A DNA stretch of 21,134 nucleotides from JBAZZQ01 sp041658725. Lineage in GTDB: Bacteria > Planctomycetota > Phycisphaerae > JAAYCJ01. Where the stretch lies: assembly GCA_041658725.1 (NCBI GenBank), contig JBAZZQ010000064.1, positions 1 through 21,134 of the forward strand, given 5' to 3'. The notes under the pieces were generated by a model. The model ran no database searches, had not been told where the DNA came from, and saw only the letters and a list, made by a program, of their open reading frames with translations. Below, piece by piece: positions 13,201 to 19,846 of the stretch (within the stretch, counting starts at the first letter, position 1; every line of letters begins with the position of its first letter). A program made the translations under genes and the position numbers.

Positions 13201-14165
13201 CGCGATTCGGGGATACCAGCTTCCGACGCACGCTTCTTTAGGGGGTCAAGATTTTTGATCCGTGATTGCGTTTCGTGAATGGCCGATTGCTGTTTTGCGG
13301 TCAGGGTTCTGGCCACACGATCGGCGATGCGGTATCGGTTCACATCATCCCTGGCCGGTCCGGAAATGATCAGTGGCGTTCGGGCTTCATCGATGAGAAT
13401 CGAATCGACCTCGTCGATGATCGCGTAATTGAGCGGCCCCTGCACCTGGTCTACCCGCCGGACCTTCATATTATCTCGTAGGTAATCGAAACCCAGTTCG
13501 TTATTGGTTCCGTAGGTGATGTCAAATTCGTACTGTTCCTTTCGGGCCTCTCCGACACTATCCATGTCCGATTGAATCGCCCCGACGGTCAGGCCCAGGG
13601 ATTCAAAAATCGGCGACATCCAGTCACGGTCGCGTTTGACAAGATAATCGTTGACGCTGACCACGTGGACCCTAAGACCGAGCAGCACGTTGACATAACA
13701 AGGTAAAGTCGCCACGAGGGTTTTTCCCTCCCCGGTGGCCATTTCCGAGATTTTTCCTTCATGCAGGACTCTTCCGCCGATCATCTGGACATTGAAATGC
13801 CGCATGGCCAGGTGGCGCTTGCTCGCCTCGCGGATGGTAGCGAAGGCTTCGGGCAGGACAATGGCGGCGCAGTCGGTCAGACCGGAAATAATCTGCTGTT
13901 TTAATTTTTTCCGCCGTTCTTCCGGAACTTCCTGCAATTCGATCAGGAGATCAGACAGCGACTTATCGTGAAAGATTTCCTGTTTTTTTTCTTCGATTCG
14001 TTTTTTGAATTCGCCCGTTTTGGCCCGTAGCTCCTCATCGGACAATTTTTCGTAAACCGGTTCGAGTTCATTGATGGCCGCGACAAATTGCCGATTCGCC
14101 TTGACGTATCGCGAACTGCTGGAGCCGAAAACTTTTTTCAGAATGAGGCCGAGAATGTCGCTCAT
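10227..14165 (-). CDS. secA: Preprotein translocase ATPase SecA (extra-long, with Cys-rich insert and helical repeats)
   Basis: 1312 residues against about 900 in E. coli. SecA drives unfolded preproteins through SecYEG at the inner membrane. Order: N-terminal region with Y-E-K-L-S-D-E-E-L-R-A-K-T (38-50); Walker A G-E-G-K-T (145-149); D-E-V-D-S-I-L-I-D-E-A-R-T-P-L (251-265); preprotein cross-linking domain (about 265-410); I-V-D-E-F-T-G-R; an insert about 525-590; T-N-M-A-G-R-G-T-D-I-K (657-667); a Cys-rich insert about 670-730; Q-L-R-G-R-A-G-R-Q-G-D-P-G (747-759). The scaffold/wing region (about 800-1240) is expanded, with about five degenerate units (W-A/T-K-x-x-F-N-V). The end is the zinc-binding C-S-C-G-S-G-K-K-F-K-K-C-C (1295-1307). 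Catalytic motifs are intact. The start ATG overlaps the efp stop as ATGA. No second secA is in the window. Confidence 0.96.
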   Translation of the reverse strand: MSDILGLILKKVFGSSSSRYVKANRQFVAAINELEPVYEKLSDEELRAKTGEFKKRIEEKKQEIFHDKSLSDLLIELQEVPEERRKKLKQQIISGLTDCAAIVLPEAFATIREASKRHLAMRHFNVQMIGGRVLHEGKISEMATGEGKTLVATLPCYVNVLLGLRVHVVSVNDYLVKRDRDWMSPIFESLGLTVGAIQSDMDSVGEARKEQYEFDITYGTNNELGFDYLRDNMKVRRVDQVQGPLNYAIIDEVDSILIDEARTPLIISGPARDDVNRYRIADRVARTLTAKQQSAIHETQSRIKNLDPLKKRASEAGIPESRVEDGAKKFSQDPTWLTEDEAAAINHTLYYVVERDRKTAHMTHDGVTVAQEVANIGSFYVGANMEWPHLIDNSLRAHVVYERDKDYVVKDGEVIIVDEFTGRLMVGRQWSDGLHQSVEAKEGVRVKEETQTLATITIQNFFKLYCKLSGMTGTAMTESEEFMKIYGLEVVSIPTNRPINRIDHNDRIYRSMKEKYDAIVEEIRSISLQGFPDDPELVLKLLQAMRAVYEKDSAVTSRIDEAIKAAQNDEKEWSPMRDLLIELTPELPGGRPVLVGTVSIENSEKLSTLLTRRHGIDHEVLNAKNHAREAEIVAKAGFRHDPKHGGRNLEGNVTIATNMAGRGTDIKLDKGVVYPKCVGALIKENNVIATKCCIHCPEWDGVCAHCFKPKIDSRFPLLGRTFCKLEPPCGLHIVGTERHEARRIDNQLRGRAGRQGDPGSSRFFLSLEDELLRMFAGDWVLKMLDWLGMEEGMAIENKRISSGIERAQKKVEERNFSIRKNLLEYDEVMDYQRQIFYRQRQRILDGKNLDQLIWQMIEDVVDEAVDTFLDDLYPARCASEWAKGTLGIIVAPEKLDMDSLEDLSARFKEAAQDEARSTISITIGEYLDPDIERKDWDYRGLAKWAMSRFNVSLSLTHLAKQEPVEIEEQLISSAMEKLDRFDFSPLNRCLDSNYSRSALADWTKNKFNVAVRLQDIVELSPKTLTKFIGDQVHAAYHRREIEFPVDFALSNTLLAQEQTETASSAGALVDWVNHKYNAGWKLEDLQNQELNQIRNQIVQLAEDFMDKGKLEDQIDQAIAQYDDRLDELAQWAKQRFLVDLDIQNQTKESIRDPLVARARSFLRSELTHLEEFVLLNVYDSVWKEHLLGMDHLKGAIGLRGYAERDPKIEYKREGTQMFHRMLDSIREQVTDLILKVHISGSMQARSVWQNQQTQHAEASQFSAEDRQAAMQQQGEAQAAKTIRRDVPKVKPNDPCSCGSGKKFKKCCGKNHG

Positions 14166-14722
14166 TTTGCCCTTTCCAGATATTCCCCTGTGCGGGTATC
14201 CACGCGAATAACCACACCGGCGTCAATAAATCCCGGCACCCGCACTTTTACGCCGGTTTCCAAAATGGCTTCTTTGGGCTGATTGGTGGCGGTGGACCCT
14301 TTGACCACGGGTGGGGTTTCCTTGACCATGAGTTCCACGGTATTGGGCACTTCGATGGAAACGACGATCCCCTCGTAGATGGTGACCTGGACCGGAGTGT
14401 TGGGTTTGAGCCACTTGATCACATCGCCGATCAGGTCATGCGAAATGGAAACCTGCTCATAGGTTTCATAATCCATAAACACATGATCGGTCCCCTGGGA
14501 ATAAAGGTATTCCATTTCTTTCTTTTCGATAAAGGCCTCTTCCACGGTATCGGTGGACCGGATTCGCTCTTCCAGCAACTGACCGGTTTTGAGGCTCCGA
14601 ATCTTCAATTGAATATAAGACCGCCAGTTTCCCTTGGCGGTATGCTGAAAGTCCACAATAACATAAACGACACCTTCAAGGATAATCGCCATGCCACGCC
14701 GGATTTCGGTCGCTTTGATCAT
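14162..14722 (-). CDS. efp: Translation elongation factor P
   Basis: 186 residues, the usual EF-P length, with three beta-barrel domains: a KOW-like N-domain (1-65), an OB domain (about 66-128) and a second OB domain (129-185). EF-P binds between P and E sites and rescues ribosomes stalled on poly-Pro. The C-terminal signature V-K-V-R-V-P-G-F-I-D-A-G...I-R-V-D-T-R-T-G-E-Y is present. The tip of domain I, normally P-G-K-G with a modifiable Lys, here reads T-A-K-G-N-W-R-S-Y, so Lys30 is kept but its surroundings are atypical. Start: AGGAG lies 10 bases upstream of the ATG at 14722. The stop overlaps the secA start (ATGA), so efp and secA form one coupled operon, efp first. Confidence 0.95.
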   Translation of the reverse strand: MIKATEIRRGMAIILEGVVYVIVDFQHTAKGNWRSYIQLKIRSLKTGQLLEERIRSTDTVEEAFIEKKEMEYLYSQGTDHVFMDYETYEQVSISHDLIGDVIKWLKPNTPVQVTIYEGIVVSIEVPNTVELMVKETPPVVKGSTATNQPKEAILETGVKVRVPGFIDAGVVIRVDTRTGEYLERAK

Positions 14723-14791
14723 AATAAAATTACTCCTGTTATCGTTTTGGGTTCTTAGCCTTTTATCATAAACAAAATAATAAGGTTGTTC

Positions 14792-14820
14792 ATTATACCC
14801 AAATTAAGATAAGGTTTCAC
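14792..14820 (-). promoter_or_regulatory. Probable promoter of efp-secA
   Basis: On the minus strand, GTGAAA (complement of 14815-14820) is followed after 17 bases by a perfect TATAAT (complement of 14792-14797), about 70 bases before the efp start. The -35 matches only four of six bases. Confidence 0.45.
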
Positions 14821-14847
14821 GCATAAGATGGAATAAAATTCAATGTG

Positions 14848-14875
14848 TTGATACTCCTATGAACCCTTGTATAAT
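14848..14875 (+). promoter_or_regulatory. Promoter of the PIN/TRAM-ispD operon
   Basis: TTGATA at 14848-14853 and TATAAT at 14870-14875, 16 bases apart, lie 40 bases before the ATG at 14915. It is divergent from the efp promoter, with about 30 bases between the two -35 boxes. Confidence 0.6.
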
Positions 14876-14914
14876 AAATTAATATATCATAAAGCCTAAT
14901 TCGGAGATAAATTT

Positions 14915-16075
14915 ATGCTCTTACAAATTATCCGCGGTATTTTTTTGATGTGCCTGGTTGCCATCGCTCTGTCTTATGTCATGAACAGTCCCGCCGAAGA
15001 CACCAAAGCGATTAACGAAGGGTATAAGTTATTTGTTTTTCATAAGCAATCCGTGCTTTTGGGATTGGTCGGGATCGGAATCCTGATCATCGGATTGGAT
15101 TTACTGATTTCGCGGAAATCGCTTTCCGCGATTTCGGGTCTTTTTATGGGTTTGCTGGCCGGGATGCTGTTGGCGTTTATTTTTTCCCTGGTGATGGATA
15201 TGGTCATCGGGGTAATCGCCTCGGATTTGCGTGAACCGATCTATTCGACCATTATGCGTGATGTCAACGGCAAAGCACTTCCCCAGACGGTGGTCACCAG
15301 CTATCGCGACACCCCCGCCGTCAGTGCTGCCAAACTGGTGGTTGGAATCATTTGCTGTTACCTGTCGGTCAGTTTTATCCTTCAGACCAAAGACGATATT
15401 CGATTTGTCATCCCTTACGTCGAATTTGAAAAACAGATCAAAGGCGGCCGACCGTTGATTCTCGATACATCGGCCATTATCGACGGAAGGATTCTGGATG
15501 TGGCAAAAACGAAGATTTTCGATAATCCCCTGGTGGTCCCGCGGTTCGTGCTCCAGGAACTCCAAGCCGTCGCCGACTCCACAGATCGACTCAAACGGAA
15601 TCGCGGTCGGCGAGGGCTGGACATCATCAATAAATTACAAACGGAAAAGGGATTGGATATCAGTATCTACGAAAAGCCAGGGCATGATATTCGTCAACCG
15701 GTCGATCAAAAACTGGTAACTCTGGCCGAGGATATTAAAGGTAAAATCGTCACCACCGATTTTAATCTCAACAAGGTCGCGCATATCCGAGGGGTGGAGG
15801 TCGTCAATATCAATGATTTGACCAATGCCTTAAAACCCGTGGTCCTGCCGGGGGAAACCCTCGAAGTCAAAATCATCAAAGCCGGGGTCGAACAAGGGCA
15901 GGGGGTGGCTTATCTGGAAGACGGAACGATGGTCGTCGTCGAAGGGGCCCGGAAGCGGATCGGTGAAATGCTGATTGTAAACATCACCAGTTCGCTGCAA
16001 ACCTCGGCGGGAAGGATGATTTTCGCCCGGGTCGATGATGGGACCGATCCGCGAATTAACGGACACCAGGCTTAG
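14915..16075 (+). CDS. YacL-like membrane protein with PIN and TRAM domains
   Basis: 386 residues. Four membrane segments (about 4-22, 47-66, 74-101 and 138-156) precede a PIN-type nuclease domain (about 180-303). Conserved acids are seen at L-D-T-S-A-I-I-D-G-R-I (Asp184), V-L-Q-E-L-Q (Glu215) and T-T-D-F-N-L-N-K (Asp282). A TRAM RNA-binding domain follows (about 308-371: G-E-T-L-E-V-K-I-I-K-A-G-V-E-Q-G-Q-G-V-A-Y-L-E-D-G). This is the order of Bacillus YacL and relatives, whose role is unsettled though an RNase function is presumed. The loop between the third and fourth helices (about 102-137) looks longer than usual. GGAG lies 8 bases before the ATG. It is followed 10 bases later by ispD, the same neighbour as yacL in Firmicutes. 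Confidence 0.88.
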   Translation: MLLQIIRGIFLMCLVAIALSYVMNSPAEDTKAINEGYKLFVFHKQSVLLGLVGIGILIIGLDLLISRKSLSAISGLFMGLLAGMLLAFIFSLVMDMVIGVIASDLREPIYSTIMRDVNGKALPQTVVTSYRDTPAVSAAKLVVGIICCYLSVSFILQTKDDIRFVIPYVEFEKQIKGGRPLILDTSAIIDGRILDVAKTKIFDNPLVVPRFVLQELQAVADSTDRLKRNRGRRGLDIINKLQTEKGLDISIYEKPGHDIRQPVDQKLVTLAEDIKGKIVTTDFNLNKVAHIRGVEVVNINDLTNALKPVVLPGETLEVKIIKAGVEQGQGVAYLEDGTMVVVEGARKRIGEMLIVNITSSLQTSAGRMIFARVDDGTDPRINGHQA

Positions 16076-16085
16076 GAGGATAAAA

Positions 16086-16826
16086 ATGGCAAAAGAATTT
16101 TCGGTCATTATTCCCGCCGCGGGCAACAGTACGCGATTTGGCGGGAAGATAAAAAAACCGTTTGCCCAGATCGACGGACGGGCGGTCTTTCTTCGCACAC
16201 TGGAAATGTTTATCAACCGGGAAGATGTTCTGGAGACGATTCTCGTCGTCAGTCCTGATGATTACGATATGGTGAAAACCAAATTCGGAGCGAATCTGGG
16301 TTTCATGGGGGTTCGCCTTGTTAAAGGCGGCGCGGAGCGTTACAAGACCGTTCAGCTTGCCCTGAACACGGTTGATCCACAGGCCAAAATGATCGCCATT
16401 CATGACGCGGTTCGGCCATGTCTGACCCATGAAAAAATCAGCGAGGTTTTTCAAGCGGCGATAAAACATGGCGCCGCGATTCTGGCTGTGCAGGTCTCGG
16501 ATACCCTCAAAAAAGTGGGTAAGGATAATTTGATTGAAGAGACTGTGGAGCGAAACCATCTTTACATGGCCCAGACCCCGCAGGTCTTTAAGGCCGATCT
16601 GATCCGGGACGCTTACAAAAAACTATCCTCATCGGTAAGGAATATCACCGATGACGCCCAGGTAGCCGAAATGGCAGGCTATAAAGTAGCGATCGTTCAC
16701 AGCGAGATAACGAATCTAAAGATTACCGTGCCTTCCGATTTGAAGCTCGCCGAATCGATCTTGAATATTCTGCCGAAACCCAAACCCAAAGCTCCGCTAA
16801 ATCCCTTCGAAGAGGCCCAATGGTAA
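16086..16826 (+). CDS. ispD: 2-C-methyl-D-erythritol 4-phosphate cytidylyltransferase IspD
   Basis: 246 residues. IspD joins CTP and MEP to give CDP-ME, the third step of the non-mevalonate isoprenoid route. The CTP-binding loop is P-A-A-G-N-S-T-R-F-G-G-K-I-K-K-P-F (residues 10-26), slightly more relaxed than the usual A-A-G-x-G-x-R-M-G...P-K-Q but keeping Arg17 and Lys24. Also present are H-D-A-V-R-P-C, A-V-Q-V-S-D-T-L-K-K, A-Q-T-P-Q-V-F and I-T-D-D-A-Q-V-A-E, then L-K-I-T-V-P-S-D-L-K-L-A-E. The start is the ATG at 16086, with AGGAGG overlapping the upstream gene's stop; an in-frame ATG at 16035 is rejected. The end overlaps the next gene by 7 bases. A Pro/Lys-rich tail (P-K-P-K-P-K-A-P-L-N-P) is an oddity. 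Confidence 0.93.
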   Translation: MAKEFSVIIPAAGNSTRFGGKIKKPFAQIDGRAVFLRTLEMFINREDVLETILVVSPDDYDMVKTKFGANLGFMGVRLVKGGAERYKTVQLALNTVDPQAKMIAIHDAVRPCLTHEKISEVFQAAIKHGAAILAVQVSDTLKKVGKDNLIEETVERNHLYMAQTPQVFKADLIRDAYKKLSSSVRNITDDAQVAEMAGYKVAIVHSEITNLKITVPSDLKLAESILNILPKPKPKAPLNPFEEAQW

Positions 16827-17776
16827 ACAATCATAAATCAGAAATTAAAAATCAGAAATTCATCTTCGGTCCCGTTCCCAGCCGTCGATTGGGGCGTTCC
16901 CTGGGGGTCGATCTAATTCCCTTCAAGACCTGCACCTTCGACTGCGTTTATTGCCAACTTGGCCGAACGACGCATCTGGCCCTGGAACGACGGGAATTCG
17001 TGCCGATGGACGAAGTAGTCAAACAAATCAAAGAGACGCTGGTTCAGTGTCCCCGGCCCGATTATATCACCCTGGCCGGATCGGGCGAACCGACGCTTTA
17101 CAGCCGCCTGGGTGAACTGATCGATCATATTCATCTTTTGACCGATGTGCCCATCGATATCATCACCAACGGTTCGACGCTGTGGAACGATGAAGTTTTC
17201 CAGGCCGTCATTCGGACCGATCTGGTCATCCCTTCACTGGACGCCGGAGATGAAGAAACCTACAACAAAATTAATCGCCCAACCAGCGAAATCAATTTTC
17301 AAAAGCTTCTGGACGGATTAAATCGTTTATGCCGAACCTGTCCTGAAAAAGTCTGGCTTGAAGTTTTTCTGATTGGTGGAATCAATGATGATATCGGCCA
17401 GGTAAAAAAGATTGCCGATCTGGTCCGGCCTTTTAACTGCGCTAAAATCCAGCTTAATACCGCCGTTCGTCCACCCGCGGAAAAATTCGTTCAACTGGTG
17501 TCAGCCCAGCGATTGGAGGAACTGGCCGATCTCTTTACCCCCCGCGCCGAAGTGATCGCTGATTTTCCAACTCCGCAAGTTACCGGGCAATTCCATCCCC
17601 AGGCCGATACGGTCCTGGAAATGCTTCGCCGCCGGCCTTGCACCTTAAATGACATCATCGCCGGACTGGGACTTTCCAGGAACGAAGCCATACAAATTAT
17701 TGAATCCCTGCGTCGAGAAAAAAAGATACATTCGCAAATTCAGCAGGATAAGGAATATTATGTAAGCGGTCCGTAG
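16820..17776 (+). CDS. Radical SAM protein, COG0731/TYW1-like, with C-terminal winged helix
   Basis: 318 residues. After F-G-P-V-P-S-R-R-L-G-R-S-L-G-V-D comes the radical SAM cluster motif C-T-F-D-C-V-Y-C (C-x3-C-x2-C), which binds the 4Fe-4S cluster that cleaves SAM. The SAM-binding G-S-G-E-P-T-L-Y motif follows, then I-T-N-G-S and P-S-L-D-A. The domain ends near residue 240, and a small winged-helix-like region (about 250-318: L-N-D-I-I-A-G-L-G-L-S-R-N-E-A-I-Q-I-I-E-S-L) follows. Members of this group (COG0731) are related to the tRNA wyosine enzyme but the bacterial ones are uncharacterised. The ATG lies within the ispD end (7-base overlap, GAGG upstream), so this is the third gene of the operon. 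Residues about 4-14 are encoded by a 12-base direct repeat and look like an add-on. The TAG stop lies in a dispersed repeat unit. Confidence 0.88.
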   Translation: MVNNHKSEIKNQKFIFGPVPSRRLGRSLGVDLIPFKTCTFDCVYCQLGRTTHLALERREFVPMDEVVKQIKETLVQCPRPDYITLAGSGEPTLYSRLGELIDHIHLLTDVPIDIITNGSTLWNDEVFQAVIRTDLVIPSLDAGDEETYNKINRPTSEINFQKLLDGLNRLCRTCPEKVWLEVFLIGGINDDIGQVKKIADLVRPFNCAKIQLNTAVRPPAEKFVQLVSAQRLEELADLFTPRAEVIADFPTPQVTGQFHPQADTVLEMLRRRPCTLNDIIAGLGLSRNEAIQIIESLRREKKIHSQIQQDKEYYVSGP

Positions 17777-17789
17777 AGACGCATTGCAT
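17774..17789. repeat. Half copy of the TAGAGACG dispersed palindrome
   Basis: TAGAGACGCATTGCAT matches the left half of the palindrome at 3505-3529 with one main difference (GCATTGCAT for GAATTGCAT). Its first three bases are the stop codon of the radical SAM gene. Confidence 0.55.
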
Positions 17790-17806
17790 ATAATTGTATA
17801 CATTAA

Positions 17807-17924
17807 AATTAAATATCCAATATCCGACACTCAACACCCAACATCCAAGTAAAGAAAAACGATACGCCGTTTCGTCGCTCTCTCTTCACTTGAGTGGTGG
17901 ATGTCGAGTGTTGGATATTAAATT
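17807..17924. repeat. Long imperfect hairpin downstream of the radical SAM gene
   Basis: The left arm 17807-17850 and right arm 17888-17924 pair imperfectly over about 35 bases. Shared blocks, with the right arm reverse-complemented, are AATATCCAA, CGACA, CATCC and CAAGT. The arms consist of short near-repeats (CCAATATCC, CCGACACTCAACACCCAACATCC). The loop holds AAACG...CGTTT. Design and position after an operon match the hairpin at 10073-10226, though the sequence is different. A terminator role is likely. Confidence 0.65.
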
Positions 17925-17948
17925 GAATTGAACGAGGTTATTAGGATA

Positions 17949-18431
17949 ATGTCTGACAATATATCAGATACGCGGAAAAATGGTGGCTCATTTCGCCTAC
18001 GTATCCGGGCTCTTATTGTTCTTGCTTTTGTACTGGGGTTATTGGGCGTGGCCGTTTATCTTGATCCGATTCGGCTGGAGAACACTTCGAATACCGGTTA
18101 CAGATTTCTCAGTCCTTGCGGATTTCTGCAATCCACCGGATACCCATGCCCGACCTGTTATATGACCCGATCGTTTACCTACCTGATGCATGGCCGACCC
18201 GATCGAGCGTTTCTCGCCCAGCCGTTTGGCGCCTTGCTGTGCCTGATGGTGATTTATCTGGGCTGGGGAGCGATATCCGTACTGTATACCGGAAAGTCCT
18301 GGAAACCATTCTGGTTTCACTGGTCGAAAAAATGGCTTATCGCGATAATTCTTCTCGCCTTTATGTCGGGATGGATTTTCCGCCTGGTTTATGGTACATT
18401 CATCACTCATGAGTTTCCGTTGCGTCATTAA
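17949..18431 (+). CDS. DUF2752 membrane protein
   Basis: 160 residues. After an N-terminal basic segment and a membrane helix (about 20-38) comes the DUF2752 hallmark C-G-F-L-Q-S-T-G-Y-P-C-P-T-C-Y-M-T-R-S-F, then L-M-H-G-R...A-F-L-A-Q-P-F-G. Two more helices follow (about 97-112 and 130-150). Family function is unknown; the C-P-x-C-G/Y-x-T-R motif next to the membrane is invariant in the family and may bind a metal or cofactor. The ATG at 17949 was chosen over an in-frame TTG at 17928, which lies at the edge of the hairpin. It precedes two lipoprotein genes by 21 bases and is probably co-transcribed with them. Confidence 0.88.
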   Translation: MSDNISDTRKNGGSFRLRIRALIVLAFVLGLLGVAVYLDPIRLENTSNTGYRFLSPCGFLQSTGYPCPTCYMTRSFTYLMHGRPDRAFLAQPFGALLCLMVIYLGWGAISVLYTGKSWKPFWFHWSKKWLIAIILLAFMSGWIFRLVYGTFITHEFPLRH

Positions 18432-18452
18432 AAAAAGCGAGAAATCATAGTG

Positions 18453-19115
18453 ATGACAAAATATCTATACCGTGCGGTAAAAGTCGGATTGTTACTGAGT
18501 TTCCTTATCGCCGTGGGTGGATGTAATCTCATTGCCGCTCCTCTGGCGGTCCTGGGTCAGGGTCAAACCAGGAAGGTTCCCGCGGAATACGCCGAGTTAC
18601 CCGGAAAACACCTGGTCATCTGGGTCTGGGCTGATGAATCTCTCCTGTTCGACTATCCCGCCATTCGAGAGGACGTGGCCAGCCATGCCCGATATTTCAT
18701 TAAAGAACACGTCAAAAACGCGAAGATCGTCGATATCGCCGTCGTGGATAAATTTCAGCGGTCGCAGTACGAAGCCGACTCCATGCCGATTGTCCAGATT
18801 GGGAGAAAATTCAACGCCGACGTGATCCTCTTTATCCAGGTCTCGGATTTCGTCACCCGGCCCGGTAGCGCTCCAAATTTGTTCCAGGGCAGAATAAATG
18901 CCCAATCCGCCCTTTACGACTGCAATGGTATCTTGCCAGTGGAAAACCCCCAGCGTAAAGTATGGTCGGGAAAAATCGAAGTCGTCTACCCCGAGCATCC
19001 GATGGGAATGATGGAGACCACGGATTTGCGAATTCGTTCCGCTCTGCTGCAATTATTCGGAGAAAAACTGGCCAAGAAGTTTTATGAAACAAAAGAGCCG
19101 GTCGAAGGAAAATGA
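18453..19115 (+). CDS. Putative lipoprotein (first of a tandem pair)
   Basis: 220 residues from the ATG at 18453; an adjacent GTG at 18450 is the alternative. A lipoprotein signal peptide is clear: basic start, hydrophobic core G-L-L-L-S-F-L-I-A-V and lipobox V-G-G-C, so the mature protein would begin at Cys24 and be lipid-anchored. The mature part has H-L-V-I-W-V-W-A-D, a helix, K-F-N-A-D-V-I-L-F-I-Q-V-S-D-F and a final helix A-L-L-Q-L-F-G-E-K-L-A-K-K-F-Y. This matches the alpha/beta pattern of the next gene's product (A-D-Y-V-L-Y-V-N-I-I-D-F), so the two appear to be diverged duplicates. I do not recognise a characterised family. It ends two bases before the next start. Confidence 0.8.
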   Translation: MTKYLYRAVKVGLLLSFLIAVGGCNLIAAPLAVLGQGQTRKVPAEYAELPGKHLVIWVWADESLLFDYPAIREDVASHARYFIKEHVKNAKIVDIAVVDKFQRSQYEADSMPIVQIGRKFNADVILFIQVSDFVTRPGSAPNLFQGRINAQSALYDCNGILPVENPQRKVWSGKIEVVYPEHPMGMMETTDLRIRSALLQLFGEKLAKKFYETKEPVEGK

Positions 19116-19117
19116 AA

Positions 19118-19741
19118 ATGAAACGAAAGAGCCTGCTTTTAATGCTGGTCGTCATTACCCTCGGCGGATGCCGACTTGGAATGCTGCTCCAACCCGATCC
19201 GAGGCCGCTGGTCGAAGCGAAATACAAAATCGCCAAAGGGAAAAAATTGGCAGTCCTGATCGACGATTACATGTCTCCCGTCAATAACCCCGAATTGAAA
19301 TCCGTCCTGGCCAAGAAAATTGCCGACGGGCTTGTCGAAGGCGGAGCCGTTCGGGCCGGCAGTGTGGTCAGTATCGAAAGTGTCAATCAAATCCCTAAAG
19401 ATTCACCGGACGGCAAAAAAATATCCATCCAACATATCGGAAGCCAAGTCCAGGCGGATTATGTACTCTATGTCAACATCATCGACTTTAAAATCCAGGG
19501 CGATCCTGAAAATCCGTTGATTCAGCCCACGGCTAGGGCTTATATCAAAGTCATCGACGTCAGCACCGGCGAGCGACTCTGGCCAATCGACGTTACGGGC
19601 GAACCGGTTGAAGCCCAGGGGCGGATGGATACGGAAACGCTTTCTGATAACCCCGACACCTCCAAGTGGACCGACACGCTGACCGATCTCTTATCTGTTG
19701 AAGTCGTACAATTGTTCTTCGATCATCGATCCGGCAAATAA
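19118..19741 (+). CDS. Putative lipoprotein (second of a tandem pair)
   Basis: 207 residues from the ATG at 19118, chosen because AAGGA (19105-19109) is 8 bases upstream; the ATG at 19112 is too close. The signal peptide ends in lipobox T-L-G-G-C (Cys18). The mature part has K-K-L-A-V-L-I-D-D-Y, I-G-S-Q-V-Q-A-D-Y-V-L-Y-V-N-I-I-D-F, A-R-A-Y-I-K-V-I-D-V-S-T-G-E-R-L-W-P, and a closing helix L-L-S-V-E-V-V-Q-L-F-F. The ...V-x-D-V-x-T-G-E-x-L-W pattern is seen in periplasmic TolB/CsgG-like and GNA1162-like alpha/beta lipoproteins, suggesting a related fold; function unknown. The operon ends here at the hairpin at 19771. Confidence 0.8.
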   Translation: MKRKSLLLMLVVITLGGCRLGMLLQPDPRPLVEAKYKIAKGKKLAVLIDDYMSPVNNPELKSVLAKKIADGLVEGGAVRAGSVVSIESVNQIPKDSPDGKKISIQHIGSQVQADYVLYVNIIDFKIQGDPENPLIQPTARAYIKVIDVSTGERLWPIDVTGEPVEAQGRMDTETLSDNPDTSKWTDTLTDLLSVEVVQLFFDHRSGK

Positions 19742-19770
19742 TTTTTGTAACCGTTCAGTTCACCCTCATT

Positions 19771-19799
19771 GTCATCATCCGGCTTGACCGGATGATGAC
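19771..19799. terminator. 12-bp perfect hairpin between convergent genes
   Basis: GTCATCATCCGG (19771-19782), loop CTTGA, CCGGATGATGAC (19788-19799). It lies 30 bases after the lipoprotein stop and about 48 bases before the DUF2007 stop on the other strand. No T-run follows directly, so it may be a REP-like element (TCATC...CCGG...GATGA type) that also serves as an RNA end. Confidence 0.6.
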
Positions 19800-19846
19800 G
19801 AAAGAGAGAGAATAATGACAGGATAGGGCCGAGGCCTGAACGGGTG

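Noticed and set aside
14723..14914. Riboswitch in the efp/PIN-TRAM divergent region
   Set aside because: The stretch is AT-rich and explained by two divergent promoters; no known riboswitch core was recognised.
16035..16085. Upstream ATG for ispD at 16035
   Set aside because: It lies inside the TRAM gene without a ribosome site, while AGGAGG stands properly before the ATG at 16086 and the family N-terminus begins there.
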